This document shows positions 6,267 through 13,387 of a stretch of 33,199 nucleotides of DNA, piece after piece. The notes below the pieces were generated by a model, which ran no database searches, was not told the origin of the DNA, and was given only the letters and a program-made list of their open reading frames with translations. Position numbers and translations under genes: made by a program. The stretch's first letter is position 1. Every line of letters begins with the position of its first letter. Source of the stretch: a virus. The stretch lies in IMG/VR virus record IMGVR_UViG_3300037862_000061, positions 1-33,199 of that record; one strand, 5' to 3'.

Positions 6267-7100
6267 CTATTCTACTAAGTAAGGTAATGCATTTTTGTTT
6301 ACGTCAAATGAAAACTCATCAAATTGGTATCCACGGCTATAAGGATTAGTTACTTTAATTTGCCCTAGTTCGTCTTTTTCCAAATCTATAACAGTTTCTG
6401 CTTTCTTTAATACAAAAGTACCTAAATGCCCTAAGGGTTTGTTTGTGCCGCTTGCTTTATGAATTACCGTGCAAATGTGAATATTGTATTGCGAAGTCCA
6501 TCTTAACAAATAATCTGCGACTTCTTTACTCATTACTAAATCGTTAGTGTTTTCTACTAAATCCGCAACACCATCTATAAACAATAGTTTTACTTTTTCT
6601 TTACAAAATTTACTTTGGTTTATTAAAAGTTCATCTGTAAACTTTAGCCTTTCACTTGTTTTCAAGTGCCTTGTTGCAAAGCTATGGTAATTTTGATAAT
6701 TACCGCCAACCATTTCAATAGGTCGCCTAAACGTTCTTTGCGCATAATAGTTACCTTGTTCTGTATCTATATCAATAATGCCGTAATCATTTGTTCTATG
6801 ACCTTTAATATTCGGGAATAGGTTGTTTGTGTTGCCACCGATATACGATGCGCAAAGAGCCGATTTTAAAAAACTCTTTTTACTTTTTGATTGCCCTACT
6901 ATTGCGGAAAACTCTCCAGCGGTACATACGGCTGTATCATAATTATTTCCTTTATACTCGTGCGTTCCGATAGAAATTAATATTTCTGGTTTAGGTATTT
7001 CGATTGACAAATCGACAAAGCAACTGTTAAATGTTTTATCAAAATCAAAAGTTTGTTCTTCTTGTAATGTTTTTTCTAAATCTTCAAAATTTAAGTTCAT
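6267..7100 (-). CDS. RecA-fold ATPase (AAA_25/RepA helicase-like) with unusual P-loop
   Basis: The 277-residue product has a nucleotide-binding core: P-loop VGQSKSKKSF (about residues 68-77), IIDIDTEQG near 108, Walker B VKLLFIDG (170-177), and a sensor-like HICTVIHKASG near 208. The layout resembles the RepA/DnaB-related AAA_25 ATPases of phages and plasmids, which act as replicative helicases or loaders. The P-loop lacks the second glycine (K in its place), a variation I have seen in Bacteroidetes members. No separate DnaB or polymerase is encoded, so this is the best helicase candidate. Confidence 0.75.
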   Translation of the reverse strand: MNLNFEDLEKTLQEEQTFDFDKTFNSCFVDLSIEIPKPEILISIGTHEYKGNNYDTAVCTAGEFSAIVGQSKSKKSFLKSALCASYIGGNTNNLFPNIKGHRTNDYGIIDIDTEQGNYYAQRTFRRPIEMVGGNYQNYHSFATRHLKTSERLKFTDELLINQSKFCKEKVKLLFIDGVADLVENTNDLVMSKEVADYLLRWTSQYNIHICTVIHKASGTNKPLGHLGTFVLKKAETVIDLEKDELGQIKVTNPYSRGYQFDEFSFDVNKNALPYLVE

Positions 7101-7158
7101 AATTTATTTTTTTATCGCAATTGGTTTAATTTTTAATTGTTTGGTTATTAGTGTTTTA

Positions 7159-7166
7159 CAAACGTA
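7159..7166 (-). promoter_or_regulatory. Weak candidate -7 box upstream of the ATPase gene
   Basis: The minus strand reads TACGTTTG, a TAnnTTTG match in the 96-nt gap between 7100 and 7197. There is no -33 TTG at the expected distance, so support is low. The surrounding gap is AT-rich and holds nothing else that I can identify. Confidence 0.3.
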
Positions 7167-7196
7167 GGTTCGTATATATACAAGTTAAATGCAAGT

Positions 7197-7649
7197 TTAA
7201 AGCAACCGCACCCAACCGAACGAAATTAAATCTAAAATTGAATATTCCATAAAAGGAATTGCGTATCCTTTTGAGCGTAAATAGTCAATTGCTTTTGCGT
7301 TTGAATTAAAAAGTACGTTTTCTTCACAATCTGCTGAATTATCAAACATACAATTGCATAAAAATTTACCAAAAAATAAATGGTCTTCTTTAATTCCGAA
7401 TATTTCGGCAATTTTAATAGAATCTTCATTTGAAATTTCTTTAAGTTGTTTTAAAACCAAGCAACAATTATCAATGTCTGAAAAATTAATTACTGTTCTG
7501 GGTTCATATCGAACTTCTTTAACACCAATGGTTTCTAAATTTTCCAAATGCGCTACTACTTTTTGTTCCCAATATTGAGCAAAAAATCTGCATTTAACAT
7601 CGGTTTTGTTCAATGCCTCGTTTTCGGTATTATCAAATTCTGTTTTCAT
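7197..7649 (-). CDS. Hypothetical protein, 150 aa
   Basis: The product contains KCRFFAQYWEQKVV near residue 19 and a C-terminal SNAKAIDYLRSKGYAIPFME...ISFGWVRL. This two-part pattern I associate with hypothetical proteins of Bacteroidetes phages and prophages. The function is unknown and no catalytic residues stand out. It starts with ATG in the AATTATG context. A short hairpin at 7690-7709 lies in its upstream gap, so it may be reached only by read-through or by its own unseen promoter. Confidence 0.65.
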   Translation of the reverse strand: MKTEFDNTENEALNKTDVKCRFFAQYWEQKVVAHLENLETIGVKEVRYEPRTVINFSDIDNCCLVLKQLKEISNEDSIKIAEIFGIKEDHLFFGKFLCNCMFDNSADCEENVLFNSNAKAIDYLRSKGYAIPFMEYSILDLISFGWVRLL

Positions 7650-7684
7650 AATTACATTTATTTTAAGTTGAAAGTTTAGTTTTC

Positions 7685-7709
7685 AAAAGTCGGCACTAAA
7701 CAAAGCCGA
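7685..7709 (-). terminator. Weak hairpin, possible terminator
   Basis: On the minus strand TCGGC and GCCGA form a 5-bp GC-rich stem with a 10-nt loop, followed by CTTTTG. The stem is short and the U-tract is interrupted, so termination would be partial at best. It sits between the stop at 7723 and the start at 7649. Confidence 0.35.
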
Positions 7710-7722
7710 GAACCGTTACCGC

Positions 7723-7926
7723 TTATTTTAAAGAACCACCTCGTTCTAATTCAACTTTTATAATTAAGAACTTAGCATCTTCAAATTGCAATTCCTTTTT
7801 TTGAGAGAAAATATAACTCAATCCTTTCTCTTGTTTTTCATCAAATCCAATGATTTTGCAAAGGATAGGCAAAGAACCGAACAATCTATACTGCTCGGTT
7901 TCTTTAGTTTTTAGAATTAATGGCAT
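7723..7926 (-). CDS. Hypothetical protein, 67 aa
   Basis: The product (MPLILKTKETEQYRLFGSLPILCKIIGFDE...) is not recognised. It has mixed hydrophobic and charged character, no clear membrane helix and no motif. It follows the gene at 7928-8212 after one base, so the two form one transcription unit from the promoter at 8256-8291. Confidence 0.55.
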   Translation of the reverse strand: MPLILKTKETEQYRLFGSLPILCKIIGFDEKQEKGLSYIFSQKKELQFEDAKFLIIKVELERGGSLK

Positions 7927-7927
7927 A

Positions 7928-8212
7928 TTATTTTTGATTTTCCATCCATGTTAAAATAACTTCTGCATCTTCTTCTTGAAAATCATAATCTTCACTAAAC
8001 AAAGAAAATAAAGTGCTTTGAGATATAGCTTCTGAACACAAATGGTTATCTAGTTTTGTTTGAATGTGAGCAGTTACTGAATTATCTTTTGCCCAAGTTC
8101 TTAAAATTAAAAAACCCTCGCTTGTGTTACACATATCGATAGCGTTTTCGATAATTTCTAATTTTTCGCTTCTTTCTAATTTGTTCCAGTTTTTTACTAA
8201 TTGATTTTCCAT
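7928..8212 (-). CDS. Hypothetical early protein, 94 aa
   Basis: This is the first gene after the early promoter at 8256-8291 and its 5' leader hairpin. The product is acidic and mainly helical (KNWNKLERSEKLEIIENAIDMCNTSEG..., ending AEVILTWMENQK). No family is recognised. Small acidic proteins made first from strong early promoters are often host-takeover or regulatory proteins; here that is only a suggestion from position. The start codon is preceded by a run of A residues, with no Shine-Dalgarno. Confidence 0.6.
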   Translation of the reverse strand: MENQLVKNWNKLERSEKLEIIENAIDMCNTSEGFLILRTWAKDNSVTAHIQTKLDNHLCSEAISQSTLFSLFSEDYDFQEEDAEVILTWMENQK

Positions 8213-8228
8213 TTTTTTTTAGTTTTAC

Positions 8229-8248
8229 AAATAACGTTGTTGTTATTT
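8229..8248 (-). promoter_or_regulatory. 5' leader hairpin / dyad, copy 1
   Basis: AAATAAC and GTTATTT form a perfect 7-bp stem with a 6-nt loop. It lies just downstream of the -7 box at 8256, at the expected 5' end of the mRNA. The same dyad with the same loop length occurs at 14366-14385 downstream of another early promoter. It may be an mRNA 5' stem-loop or a repressor operator. Confidence 0.65.
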
Positions 8249-8255
8249 TCTTTAG

Positions 8256-8291
8256 CAAATATATAACTTATTTTATAATAAACAATACTTT
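8256..8291 (-). promoter_or_regulatory. Early promoter
   Basis: The minus strand reads AGTATTGTTTAT, 14 nt, TATATTTG. It matches the early family in both boxes and in spacing, and lies 43 nt upstream of the ATG at 8212. The upstream gap (8213-8318) holds only this promoter and its leader dyad. Confidence 0.8.
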
Positions 8292-8318
8292 TTTTAATTT
8301 ATTTTTAAAATTTAACAT

Positions 8319-8816
8319 TTACTTGTAATTTTCTATATCTTTTATAATTTGGTTCACAGACTTATAGAAACTTTTTTCAACATCTTCAACACTCCAACTT
8401 TTTAAAACTTTCTTACTAATTTCTTGCTGGTTATCGCTAATTATTTGTTTATTTTTTTCCCACTCCTCTAAAGTGTTGTATTTTTCAATTCCAATGCTTT
8501 TAAAATAATTTTCTAACTCGTAATTGTTTAAATCCAAAGTTAACAAGTTTATATTAAATTCTACTGTATTTCTCAAATCTCTTTGAACTGCTTTTATAGC
8601 CAGTCCAATATCTTTAAAATAGATTATATTTTGCCGTAATTGTACAGAAAGTAACTTTGCAAAGAGTATATTATCATTAACTAGCGTTTTTTCGCATTCT
8701 AATAGGGCTTCATTGATTAGTTTTAGCGCTTCTATATCTTCTTTATAGATATTATTTTTATTGCGCTTAAACGCGTTAAAAATGCGATTTACAGAATTTT
8801 GTATAATCCAACTCAT
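8319..8816 (-). CDS. Hypothetical helical protein, 165 aa
   Basis: The product is lysine- and asparagine-rich and almost wholly helical, with long heptad-like stretches (for example ALKLINEALLECEKTLVND and ILFAKLLSVQLRQNI). I recognise no family. Its ATG overlaps the TGA of the gene at 8813-9109 (ATGA), indicating coupled translation with the replication genes upstream. It is the last gene of that unit, ending 28 nt before the promoter at 8256-8291. Confidence 0.6.
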   Translation of the reverse strand: MSWIIQNSVNRIFNAFKRNKNNIYKEDIEALKLINEALLECEKTLVNDNILFAKLLSVQLRQNIIYFKDIGLAIKAVQRDLRNTVEFNINLLTLDLNNYELENYFKSIGIEKYNTLEEWEKNKQIISDNQQEISKKVLKSWSVEDVEKSFYKSVNQIIKDIENYK

Positions 8817-9109
8817 AACTTTAGTCTTTTAGATTCTTTTTCTTTAAGGTAACTGTAAATCCAGAAACATACTTCTTGAGTAGAAAGTTTATAGCTTCTA
8901 CCGTACTTTCCTAAAGCCCCGTTTTTCATTGCTTTTAAAATTTCATTTTCTTGAACGTAACCAAAGTTTGATTTAACTTCTGCTATAATTTTAGTAAAAT
9001 CGAATACTTCTACGTTTAACCTATCAAATGCAATTAGCATTGATGCGGATAGTTTACAATCTACTATCTGAATTTCGGAGTTGTTCGGCAATCTTTGTAA
9101 GTGTGTCAT
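8813..9109 (-). CDS. Hypothetical protein of the replication cluster, 98 aa
   Basis: The product contains FDFTKIIAEVKSNFGYVQENEILKAMKNGALGKYGRSYKLSTQEVCFWIYSYL split over residues 35-90. This arrangement recurs, in my recollection, in short proteins next to phage replication-initiation genes of Bacteroidetes. No activity is known. It overlaps the replication-initiation gene by 56 nt in another frame and is coupled to the gene downstream by an ATGA overlap. Confidence 0.6.
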   Translation of the reverse strand: MTHLQRLPNNSEIQIVDCKLSASMLIAFDRLNVEVFDFTKIIAEVKSNFGYVQENEILKAMKNGALGKYGRSYKLSTQEVCFWIYSYLKEKESKRLKL

Positions 9110-9854
9110 TTTCTTGTGTTTTAAAATTAGTTGTTATTTCGTCTTTGTAGCGCTCTTGGCTTAAGTAAGTGGTCGCGTGTGGGTAATTATATTCTTTAAA
9201 AGGTTTGTTAGCTATAAACAACGGTAAATGATATTCTACTAAATCTTTTTGTTCTTTAGTTAGTTTGTTAAATTTAACCTCGGCTAGTTTCTTATTTGTT
9301 TTATTTGGATAAACCTCCCAAAAGTCCGTAAAAGAATATTCAATGATTTCTGTTTCAAAAATTTCTAAATCTAAAACATCAAAAATTTCAATTTCATCTT
9401 TATCTTTAGCTTCATCTTTAGGTTCAACTTTAGCTTCATCTTTCCGAACCATTCCGAACCCTTTGCAAAGGGTTTCAAAGCCTTCGTCTGTTTTTTCTAA
9501 AGTATTGATTCCTAATATTTTAATATCGTCAGGTAGAGAGTTGTAAACATCTACTGCTGATTTTTTCATATTTGGGTTAAATTTTTGATGTTTTATGTAA
9601 TTAACCAAAATTATATGATTATTAACATATCTAACTTTACAAAGAAGTTCAAATTTTTTTAAAGAACTATTTATTATTTCTGAATTTAAACCAGTATCAA
9701 AAGAAATTTTCTTAATAGATACCTCGTAAATTCCTAACATATTTGTTTTATCGTTAGTTATAAAATAGAGAAACAATAATTTTTCATTTGCTGACAAATC
9801 CTCAATAAAAGGATCGCTCCAAAATGCGGTGGATACGCTTCTAAGTTTAGACAT
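9054..9854 (-). CDS. Replication-initiation / helicase-loader-like protein
   Basis: With the ATG at 9854 the product has about 266 residues. The N-terminal ~110 residues look like a winged-helix domain (STAFWSDPFIEDLSANEKLLFLYFITND...). A central acidic KDEAK-repeat linker follows. The C-terminal part carries FTDFWEVYPNKTNKKLAEVKF, a motif typical of phage replisome organisers and O-like proteins. It would bind the origin and bring in the helicase, perhaps the ATPase at 6267-7100. An upstream GTG at 9866 is possible but the ATG overlaps the previous gene's end neatly. Repeats inside its coding sequence may mark the origin. Confidence 0.75.
   Translation of the reverse strand: MSKLRSVSTAFWSDPFIEDLSANEKLLFLYFITNDKTNMLGIYEVSIKKISFDTGLNSEIINSSLKKFELLCKVRYVNNHIILVNYIKHQKFNPNMKKSAVDVYNSLPDDIKILGINTLEKTDEGFETLCKGFGMVRKDEAKVEPKDEAKDKDEIEIFDVLDLEIFETEIIEYSFTDFWEVYPNKTNKKLAEVKFNKLTKEQKDLVEYHLPLFIANKPFKEYNYPHATTYLSQERYKDEITTNFKTQENDTLTKIAEQLRNSDSRL
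9404..9460. repeat. Direct repeats inside the replication gene (possible origin)
   Basis: CTTTAGCTTCATCTTT occurs twice (9404-9419, 9428-9443), 24 bp apart, followed by two copies of TTCCGAACC at 10-bp spacing (9442-9460). They encode the KDEAK linker and adjoining residues. Iterons within the initiator gene mark the origin in lambda-like phages, so this is a candidate origin. The first repeat pair could simply reflect repeated amino acids. Confidence 0.35.
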
Positions 9855-10053
9855 TTTTGTCCTCACTTTCTGTAATCTTGTTTATTTCTGTTCGAAGTGT
9901 TTTTGCGAATTTAATCGCAGTAGATTTATCTAATGTTATATCTCTAAAAAAAACACCTTCTTTTAAAGTTATAATAATTTCATTTTTAAGTTTTTCAACT
10001 TTAATAAAATCTTTAAAATAAGAATCAAAAAATTTTAATTCAAAATTCGCCAT
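9847..10053 (-). CDS. Hypothetical protein, 68 aa, first gene after the kissing-loop leader
   Basis: I take the ATG at 10053 (TTATTATG context); an upstream TTG at 10077 would add eight residues. The product (MANFELKFFDSYFKDFIKVEK...SEDKNV) is short, with beta-like N-terminus and a helical, acidic C-terminus. No family is recognised. It is the first gene downstream of the structured leader at 10095-10180 and overlaps the replication-initiation gene by 8 nt, so the leader would control both. Confidence 0.6.
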   Translation of the reverse strand: MANFELKFFDSYFKDFIKVEKLKNEIIITLKEGVFFRDITLDKSTAIKFAKTLRTEINKITESEDKNV

Positions 10054-10094
10054 AATAATAAAGGTTTTAAGTTCCAATAAACTATTAAATAAAA

Positions 10095-10180
10095 AATCCT
10101 CTCTTATACTTTCAGAACTGGTACTTCTGATTTCTAAAAAAGGATTGCTTTTATATGTCTTTTAACGAGTACCAGTCGTT
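10095..10180 (-). ncRNA. Structured leader RNA with complementary hairpin loops and terminator-like stem
   Basis: On the minus strand, hairpin 1 (10180-10164) is AACGA-CTGGTAC-TCGTT and hairpin 2 (10129-10113) is CAGAA-GTACCAG-TTCTG. The two 7-nt loops are exact reverse complements, so they can form a kissing complex. An outer stem pairs 10146-10136 with 10105-10095 (11 bp, two G-U), encloses hairpin 2 and is followed by a T-rich run, as in an intrinsic terminator. It begins about 5 nt after the predicted start site. It may be an attenuator, a short regulatory RNA, or a pair of DNA dyads bound by protein. I know of no described class that fits. Confidence 0.6.
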
Positions 10181-10189
10181 TTGATTTAA

Positions 10190-10197
10190 CAAAGATA
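10190..10197 (-). promoter_or_regulatory. Candidate promoter -7 box for the structured leader
   Basis: The minus strand reads TATCTTTG, a full TAnnTTTG match, directly after the terminator of the SSB unit and just before the kissing-loop leader. The extended TATTGTTTAA -33 element of the early family is absent; the upstream sequence is AT-rich (TTTAACAT). Confidence 0.55.
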
Positions 10198-10245
10198 AAC
10201 TAATATTCCATTATAAATGTTAAATTATGTTAAAAGATATAAAAA

Positions 10246-10271
10246 AATCCTATAAAATTAATTATAGAATT
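10246..10271 (-). terminator. Terminator downstream of the SSB-like gene
   Basis: AATTCTATAA pairs with TTATAGGATT (10 bp, one G-U) around a 6-nt loop, followed on the minus strand by a run of seven T. It lies 20 nt after the stop of the SSB-like gene and separates that unit from the promoter at 10190. The flanking A/T runs could allow some function on the plus strand too. Confidence 0.75.
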
Positions 10272-10290
10272 TTTTAAAATTATTTTTAAT

Positions 10291-10629
10291 TTAAAAAGGC
10301 AAGTCATCTTCTACAACTTGTTTAGGCGCAGTTACGGTTTGTTTCTCTGTTTTTGTAATTTTCCAACTCTGTAACGTTGTGTAATAATTTCCTTTGTTTT
10401 CGTTTGTATTTACGTTAAACTCAACGTTTACATTGTCACCTACTTTGTTGTATTTGTTTAAGTTATCTACTTTATCTTCTCCAAATACTTCAAAACAAAA
10501 AATATTGTTATACTGAGCTTCTATTTCTAATAAAAAGCCTTGTTTTTTCCATTGTCCAGAACCGTCTTTTTTCTCTCCAGTCTGAACTTCTAAAAACTTT
10601 TTGATTTTTCCGTTTACTTCTAATCCCAT
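10291..10629 (-). CDS. ssb: DUF3127-like OB-fold single-stranded DNA-binding protein
   Basis: The 112-residue product begins MGLEVNGKIKKFLEVQTGEKKDG...WKKQGFLLEIEAQYNN, the pattern of the Bacteroidetes DUF3127 family of small OB-fold proteins. It ends in EDDLPF, the acidic tip by which SSB proteins recruit partner enzymes. It would coat single-stranded DNA during replication and recombination. The Erf-type annealing protein lies two genes upstream in the same operon, a common pairing. A terminator follows at 10246-10271. Confidence 0.85.
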   Translation of the reverse strand: MGLEVNGKIKKFLEVQTGEKKDGSGQWKKQGFLLEIEAQYNNIFCFEVFGEDKVDNLNKYNKVGDNVNVEFNVNTNENKGNYYTTLQSWKITKTEKQTVTAPKQVVEDDLPF

Positions 10630-10633
10630 AATT

Positions 10634-10888
10634 TTACTTGTTTAAATTGTTTTTAATATTCTCTCTTTTTTTCTCTCTTAAATCGTATGCTCTTTGTTCT
10701 AAATTTTGTTTGACTTTTTTACTTGCGTAATACAAAACGCTGTAATGTTCATCTTGCATCAACTCGCTCCAATCGTTTAACTCTGGCGTTACCATTTTGC
10801 TGCTTAGGTAACTTTGGCGAATATCTGGTGGTATTCTGTAAAACTCCTCTTCGCTCATTCTAATCATTAATTCGCTATTTGCTCCCAT
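10634..10888 (-). CDS. Hypothetical protein, 84 aa
   Basis: The product contains MIRMSEEEFYRIPPDIRQSYLSSKMVTPE...DWSELMQDEHYSVLYYASKKVKQNLEQRAYDLREKK, read in parts across residues 8-75. It resembles short proteins next to ssb or recT/erf genes in Bacteroidetes phages, but no function is known. The C-terminal half is a charged helix. It lies between the 46-aa gene and the SSB gene with small gaps and a typical AATTATG start. Confidence 0.65.
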   Translation of the reverse strand: MGANSELMIRMSEEEFYRIPPDIRQSYLSSKMVTPELNDWSELMQDEHYSVLYYASKKVKQNLEQRAYDLREKKRENIKNNLNK

Positions 10889-10890
10889 AA

Positions 10891-11031
10891 TTAAATATTT
10901 TCAATTAATAAATCAGATTCTAAATTTTCCAACATTTCTATAACTTCCTGATAAGTGTAAACCATAAAATTTTCAGCCTCTATACTAGAAATGTATTTTA
11001 AAAATATTTCTTTAATTTTTTCATCTTTCAT
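10891..11031 (-). CDS. Small acidic protein, 46 aa
   Basis: This frame (MKDEKIKEIFLKYISSIEAE...) begins with AATTATG 2 nt after the erf stop and ends 2 nt before the next start. It exactly fills the gap in the operon. The product is acidic and helical with no recognised family. It is supported by its start context, coding-like composition and tight fit. Confidence 0.6.
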   Translation of the reverse strand: MKDEKIKEIFLKYISSIEAENFMVYTYQEVIEMLENLESDLLIENI

Positions 11032-11033
11032 AA

Positions 11034-11639
11034 TTAGTAATTTTTTTCTTGTTCTGGCGTTACTGAATATTTAACTTTCACATCTTCAATAGTGTAATTG
11101 CCTAGTTTGGCGTTCTTTAGATTTTCTTCCGTTGCGGGTTGTTTAACCGCTTGAACTGATTGCTGCGGTTTAGTTGGAACTACTATTTTTGCTTCTTCTG
11201 GCTTTCTCTTGTCATTGTCTACGTCATCTTCGTCAGTAGCGATATGAAAATACTTTAATAAAAAATATCTTTCAGCATACGTCAATGCAGAACCTAAACC
11301 TTTCTCCCAATCATTTTGACCGTTAGCGCCAAATAAATTAACGTCGGTTTCTCCGCTTTCTGAATCAATCCAAGTAAAACGCATCATTACCTTAGAAAGT
11401 ATTTCGCTTTTAGTCTTTTCGTAACTTGTACCTATGCCAGTTTTATAATCCATACGCTCGTTGTCGATACTTAAAATCTCTTGTTTAAGTATTAAACCTA
11501 ACTCATTCATTAAAGGCTTTACGAATCCCAAAAGTTTGTCGCCCGTAACATATCTGTAATTGTTACTTGCTTTGTCTTTTGCTAATCCGTTTACGCTTTT
11601 TTGAATTGTTAGCAACTTTTTGTAAATGCTTTTTTCCAT
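11034..11639 (-). CDS. erf: Erf-family single-strand annealing protein
   Basis: The 201-residue product matches the ERF recombinase family, which anneals complementary single strands in phage recombination. Diagnostic parts are the N-terminal YKKLLTIQKSVNGLAKDK, NYRYVTGDKLL, and the core GSALTYAERYFLLKYFHIAT followed by DEDDVDND (about residues 115-145). A Pro/Gln-rich linker and a short C-terminal tail follow. It is the first gene of an early unit with its own promoter (11661-11693). With ssb and ninG it makes a phage recombination set. Confidence 0.9.
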   Translation of the reverse strand: MEKSIYKKLLTIQKSVNGLAKDKASNNYRYVTGDKLLGFVKPLMNELGLILKQEILSIDNERMDYKTGIGTSYEKTKSEILSKVMMRFTWIDSESGETDVNLFGANGQNDWEKGLGSALTYAERYFLLKYFHIATDEDDVDNDKRKPEEAKIVVPTKPQQSVQAVKQPATEENLKNAKLGNYTIEDVKVKYSVTPEQEKNY

Positions 11640-11660
11640 AATTTTTGTTTTTTAGTTTCT

Positions 11661-11693
11661 CAAAGATAACTATTTATAATTAATTAAACAATA
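11661..11693 (-). promoter_or_regulatory. Early promoter for erf-ssb unit
   Basis: The minus strand reads ATTGTTTAA, 15 nt, TATCTTTG. Both boxes match the early family, with one extra base in the spacer. It lies 21 nt upstream of the erf ATG, in the gap after the gene ending at 11700. Confidence 0.75.
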
Positions 11694-11699
11694 TTTATT

Positions 11700-12095
11700 T
11701 TAATTATTTTCTAATTCTATGGCTCTATTTATGCTTTCGATTGCTTCTGTGTAATCTTGTACTTTGGTTTTAACGCCTCTTTCGCCCCCTTTTAAAAGTT
11801 TCTTTATTGCGTGTTGGATTGCAGGATTTTGCACGTTAAAAGCGTTTAAAACATCGTACACGTCAATTGTTATTTCCTTGCAATTAACTTGGTATTTGTT
11901 TTTTACAGTTAATTCTGATTTAAACTCTTTAGTATAATGCCAATTATACCAAAACAATCCTTCCTCTTTAGTTTTTCCCCAATCAAAAGCTTCTTTTAAA
12001 CTATCTGTATTTTTTAAAAAACCAGCAGCTAATTCTATTTTTTGATATTCTAAAGCTAAATTTTTAATGTCTAATGGTAATTGAGATATTTTCAT
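11700..12095 (-). CDS. Conserved phage protein of unknown function, 131 aa
   Basis: I take the ATG at 12095 in the AAATTATG context; an upstream start would overlap the previous gene further. The C-terminal half has IDVYDVLNAFNVQNPAIQHAIKKLLKGGERG...QDYTEAIESINRAIELE (residues about 75-130), a pattern I recall from many tailed-phage early regions, always uncharacterised. No catalytic residues are evident. The start overlaps the end of the metallophosphoesterase gene upstream. Confidence 0.65.
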   Translation of the reverse strand: MKISQLPLDIKNLALEYQKIELAAGFLKNTDSLKEAFDWGKTKEEGLFWYNWHYTKEFKSELTVKNKYQVNCKEITIDVYDVLNAFNVQNPAIQHAIKKLLKGGERGVKTKVQDYTEAIESINRAIELENN

Positions 12096-12106
12096 AATTT
12101 TATTTT

Positions 12107-13387
12107 TTATGCAAACCAATAAGGAATTGCTATTTTTATATTTTTTGTTTTGCTAATGTTGTAAAAGTTAAATCCAGATTTTGAATTTTTAAAGTTTGTT
12201 TTTACCCAGTTTGATGGCGGAGAAAACGCTGGGTAATTATAATAACTAAAATCGTTGCTAGTTGTATCATCGTATATTGCTTGGTGGCTATCACCTTTAC
12301 TAAACTCTATAAAATTACCGTTATAAAGTTTATATTGTTTGCAAAATTGGTCTATTTTTTCGGCTTGTATTGCGTCTAGTTTAGGCTTAAATCCAAATTT
12401 TTGCTCTCCTATATCTTTACCGTGCGAAATTACAAAAGTGTGGTTAAACATAGTATAATGGTCTATGAACTTTTTAATAGTATTTACTTTTATCCTTCCA
12501 GAATACCTTGCGTTTATTATTTTTTCAAATGCACTGCTTACAAAATAGCTAAACAATCCGCTGTGGTTGTCGTTTGTTATATTATTGCAAATTATTTCGT
12601 CGTAGTGCAAAGCCAAAGTATCTAACAAGGTAAGTTTAAATTCTAAGGCTAATTCAAACGCTTCTTTGTCATTCATATTTTGTGGCAAGTCGTGACCTTT
12701 ACGCGTTGTTTGACCGTTCAAGCCATCTAAGAAGTCGCCCAAGTCATCTATAACTAAAATTTTTGATTTTTGAAATTCTAAAACGTGGGAAATCATTAAA
12801 TTTAACCGCCTTAAAACTTCTACTTTGTCCCAAACTCCAGCGTATAAACTATCTCCGTCTTTACCGTTTACATCCATTGCAATGTGAACATCTGTATAAA
12901 CCAACCTATCAAAATAATCTAAATTATTTATTTTATTTGGTTTTATATCTAAAAATATTGGCTTTATAAATTTACCTATTATAGATTCTAAATTATCGTT
13001 TACATTTATAACAGCTTCTTCTTCTTCTGTAAAGAACGCGATATTATAAACCATATGTGACGCGTTATGACTTACAAGTTTAGAACTTTTAACCTTTGAT
13101 TTTTCAAGTCCGTAAACATCGCAGTATTCGTCAATAGTATAAAATCTGTTTTTATCTATGCTCCAGGCACTAGGTAAACTAACTTCATTTTGCTTGTATT
13201 GGATTGTCTCTGTTTTGGTTTCAATTTCAAAATCTGAATCAATATTTTTAGCTATACACAAAGCTATTAAACGTCTTAAGTTATCATTAAAAATTAAACC
13301 GTTCAATTCGCAATACTTTTTTGCGGTTTTTGTTTTGTTACCATTTTTTTGATAAATAGCTAGTATTTCTGGTATGTTATATTTCAT
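12107..13387 (-). CDS. Metallophosphoesterase with N-terminal helical domain
   Basis: From the ATG at 13387 the product has 426 residues. The C-terminal ~270 carry the calcineurin-like metal-site motifs in order: D166-V-H168 (YTDVH), LGD218 FLD221, N272-D-N-H275, SH322GK, and GDSH (365-368). The fold includes SbcD/Mre11-type nucleases and many phosphatases. The N-terminal ~50 residues (KTKTAKKYCELNG) look like a helix-turn-helix. Acting on DNA during replication or recombination is plausible. A TTG at 13411 is an alternative start. It overlaps the upstream gene by 11 nt. Confidence 0.8.
   Translation of the reverse strand: MKYNIPEILAIYQKNGNKTKTAKKYCELNGLIFNDNLRRLIALCIAKNIDSDFEIETKTETIQYKQNEVSLPSAWSIDKNRFYTIDEYCDVYGLEKSKVKSSKLVSHNASHMVYNIAFFTEEEEAVINVNDNLESIIGKFIKPIFLDIKPNKINNLDYFDRLVYTDVHIAMDVNGKDGDSLYAGVWDKVEVLRRLNLMISHVLEFQKSKILVIDDLGDFLDGLNGQTTRKGHDLPQNMNDKEAFELALEFKLTLLDTLALHYDEIICNNITNDNHSGLFSYFVSSAFEKIINARYSGRIKVNTIKKFIDHYTMFNHTFVISHGKDIGEQKFGFKPKLDAIQAEKIDQFCKQYKLYNGNFIEFSKGDSHQAIYDDTTSNDFSYYNYPAFSPPSNWVKTNFKNSKSGFNFYNISKTKNIKIAIPYWFA

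Noticed and set aside
7232-7429. A second minus-strand frame inside the 150-aa gene
   Set aside because: It overlaps a better-supported gene completely in another frame and has no typical start context.
10246-10271. The AT-rich dyad after ssb as part of the kissing-loop element
   Set aside because: It lies upstream of the -7 box at 10190, fits a plain terminator of the ssb unit and would not be on the leader transcript.
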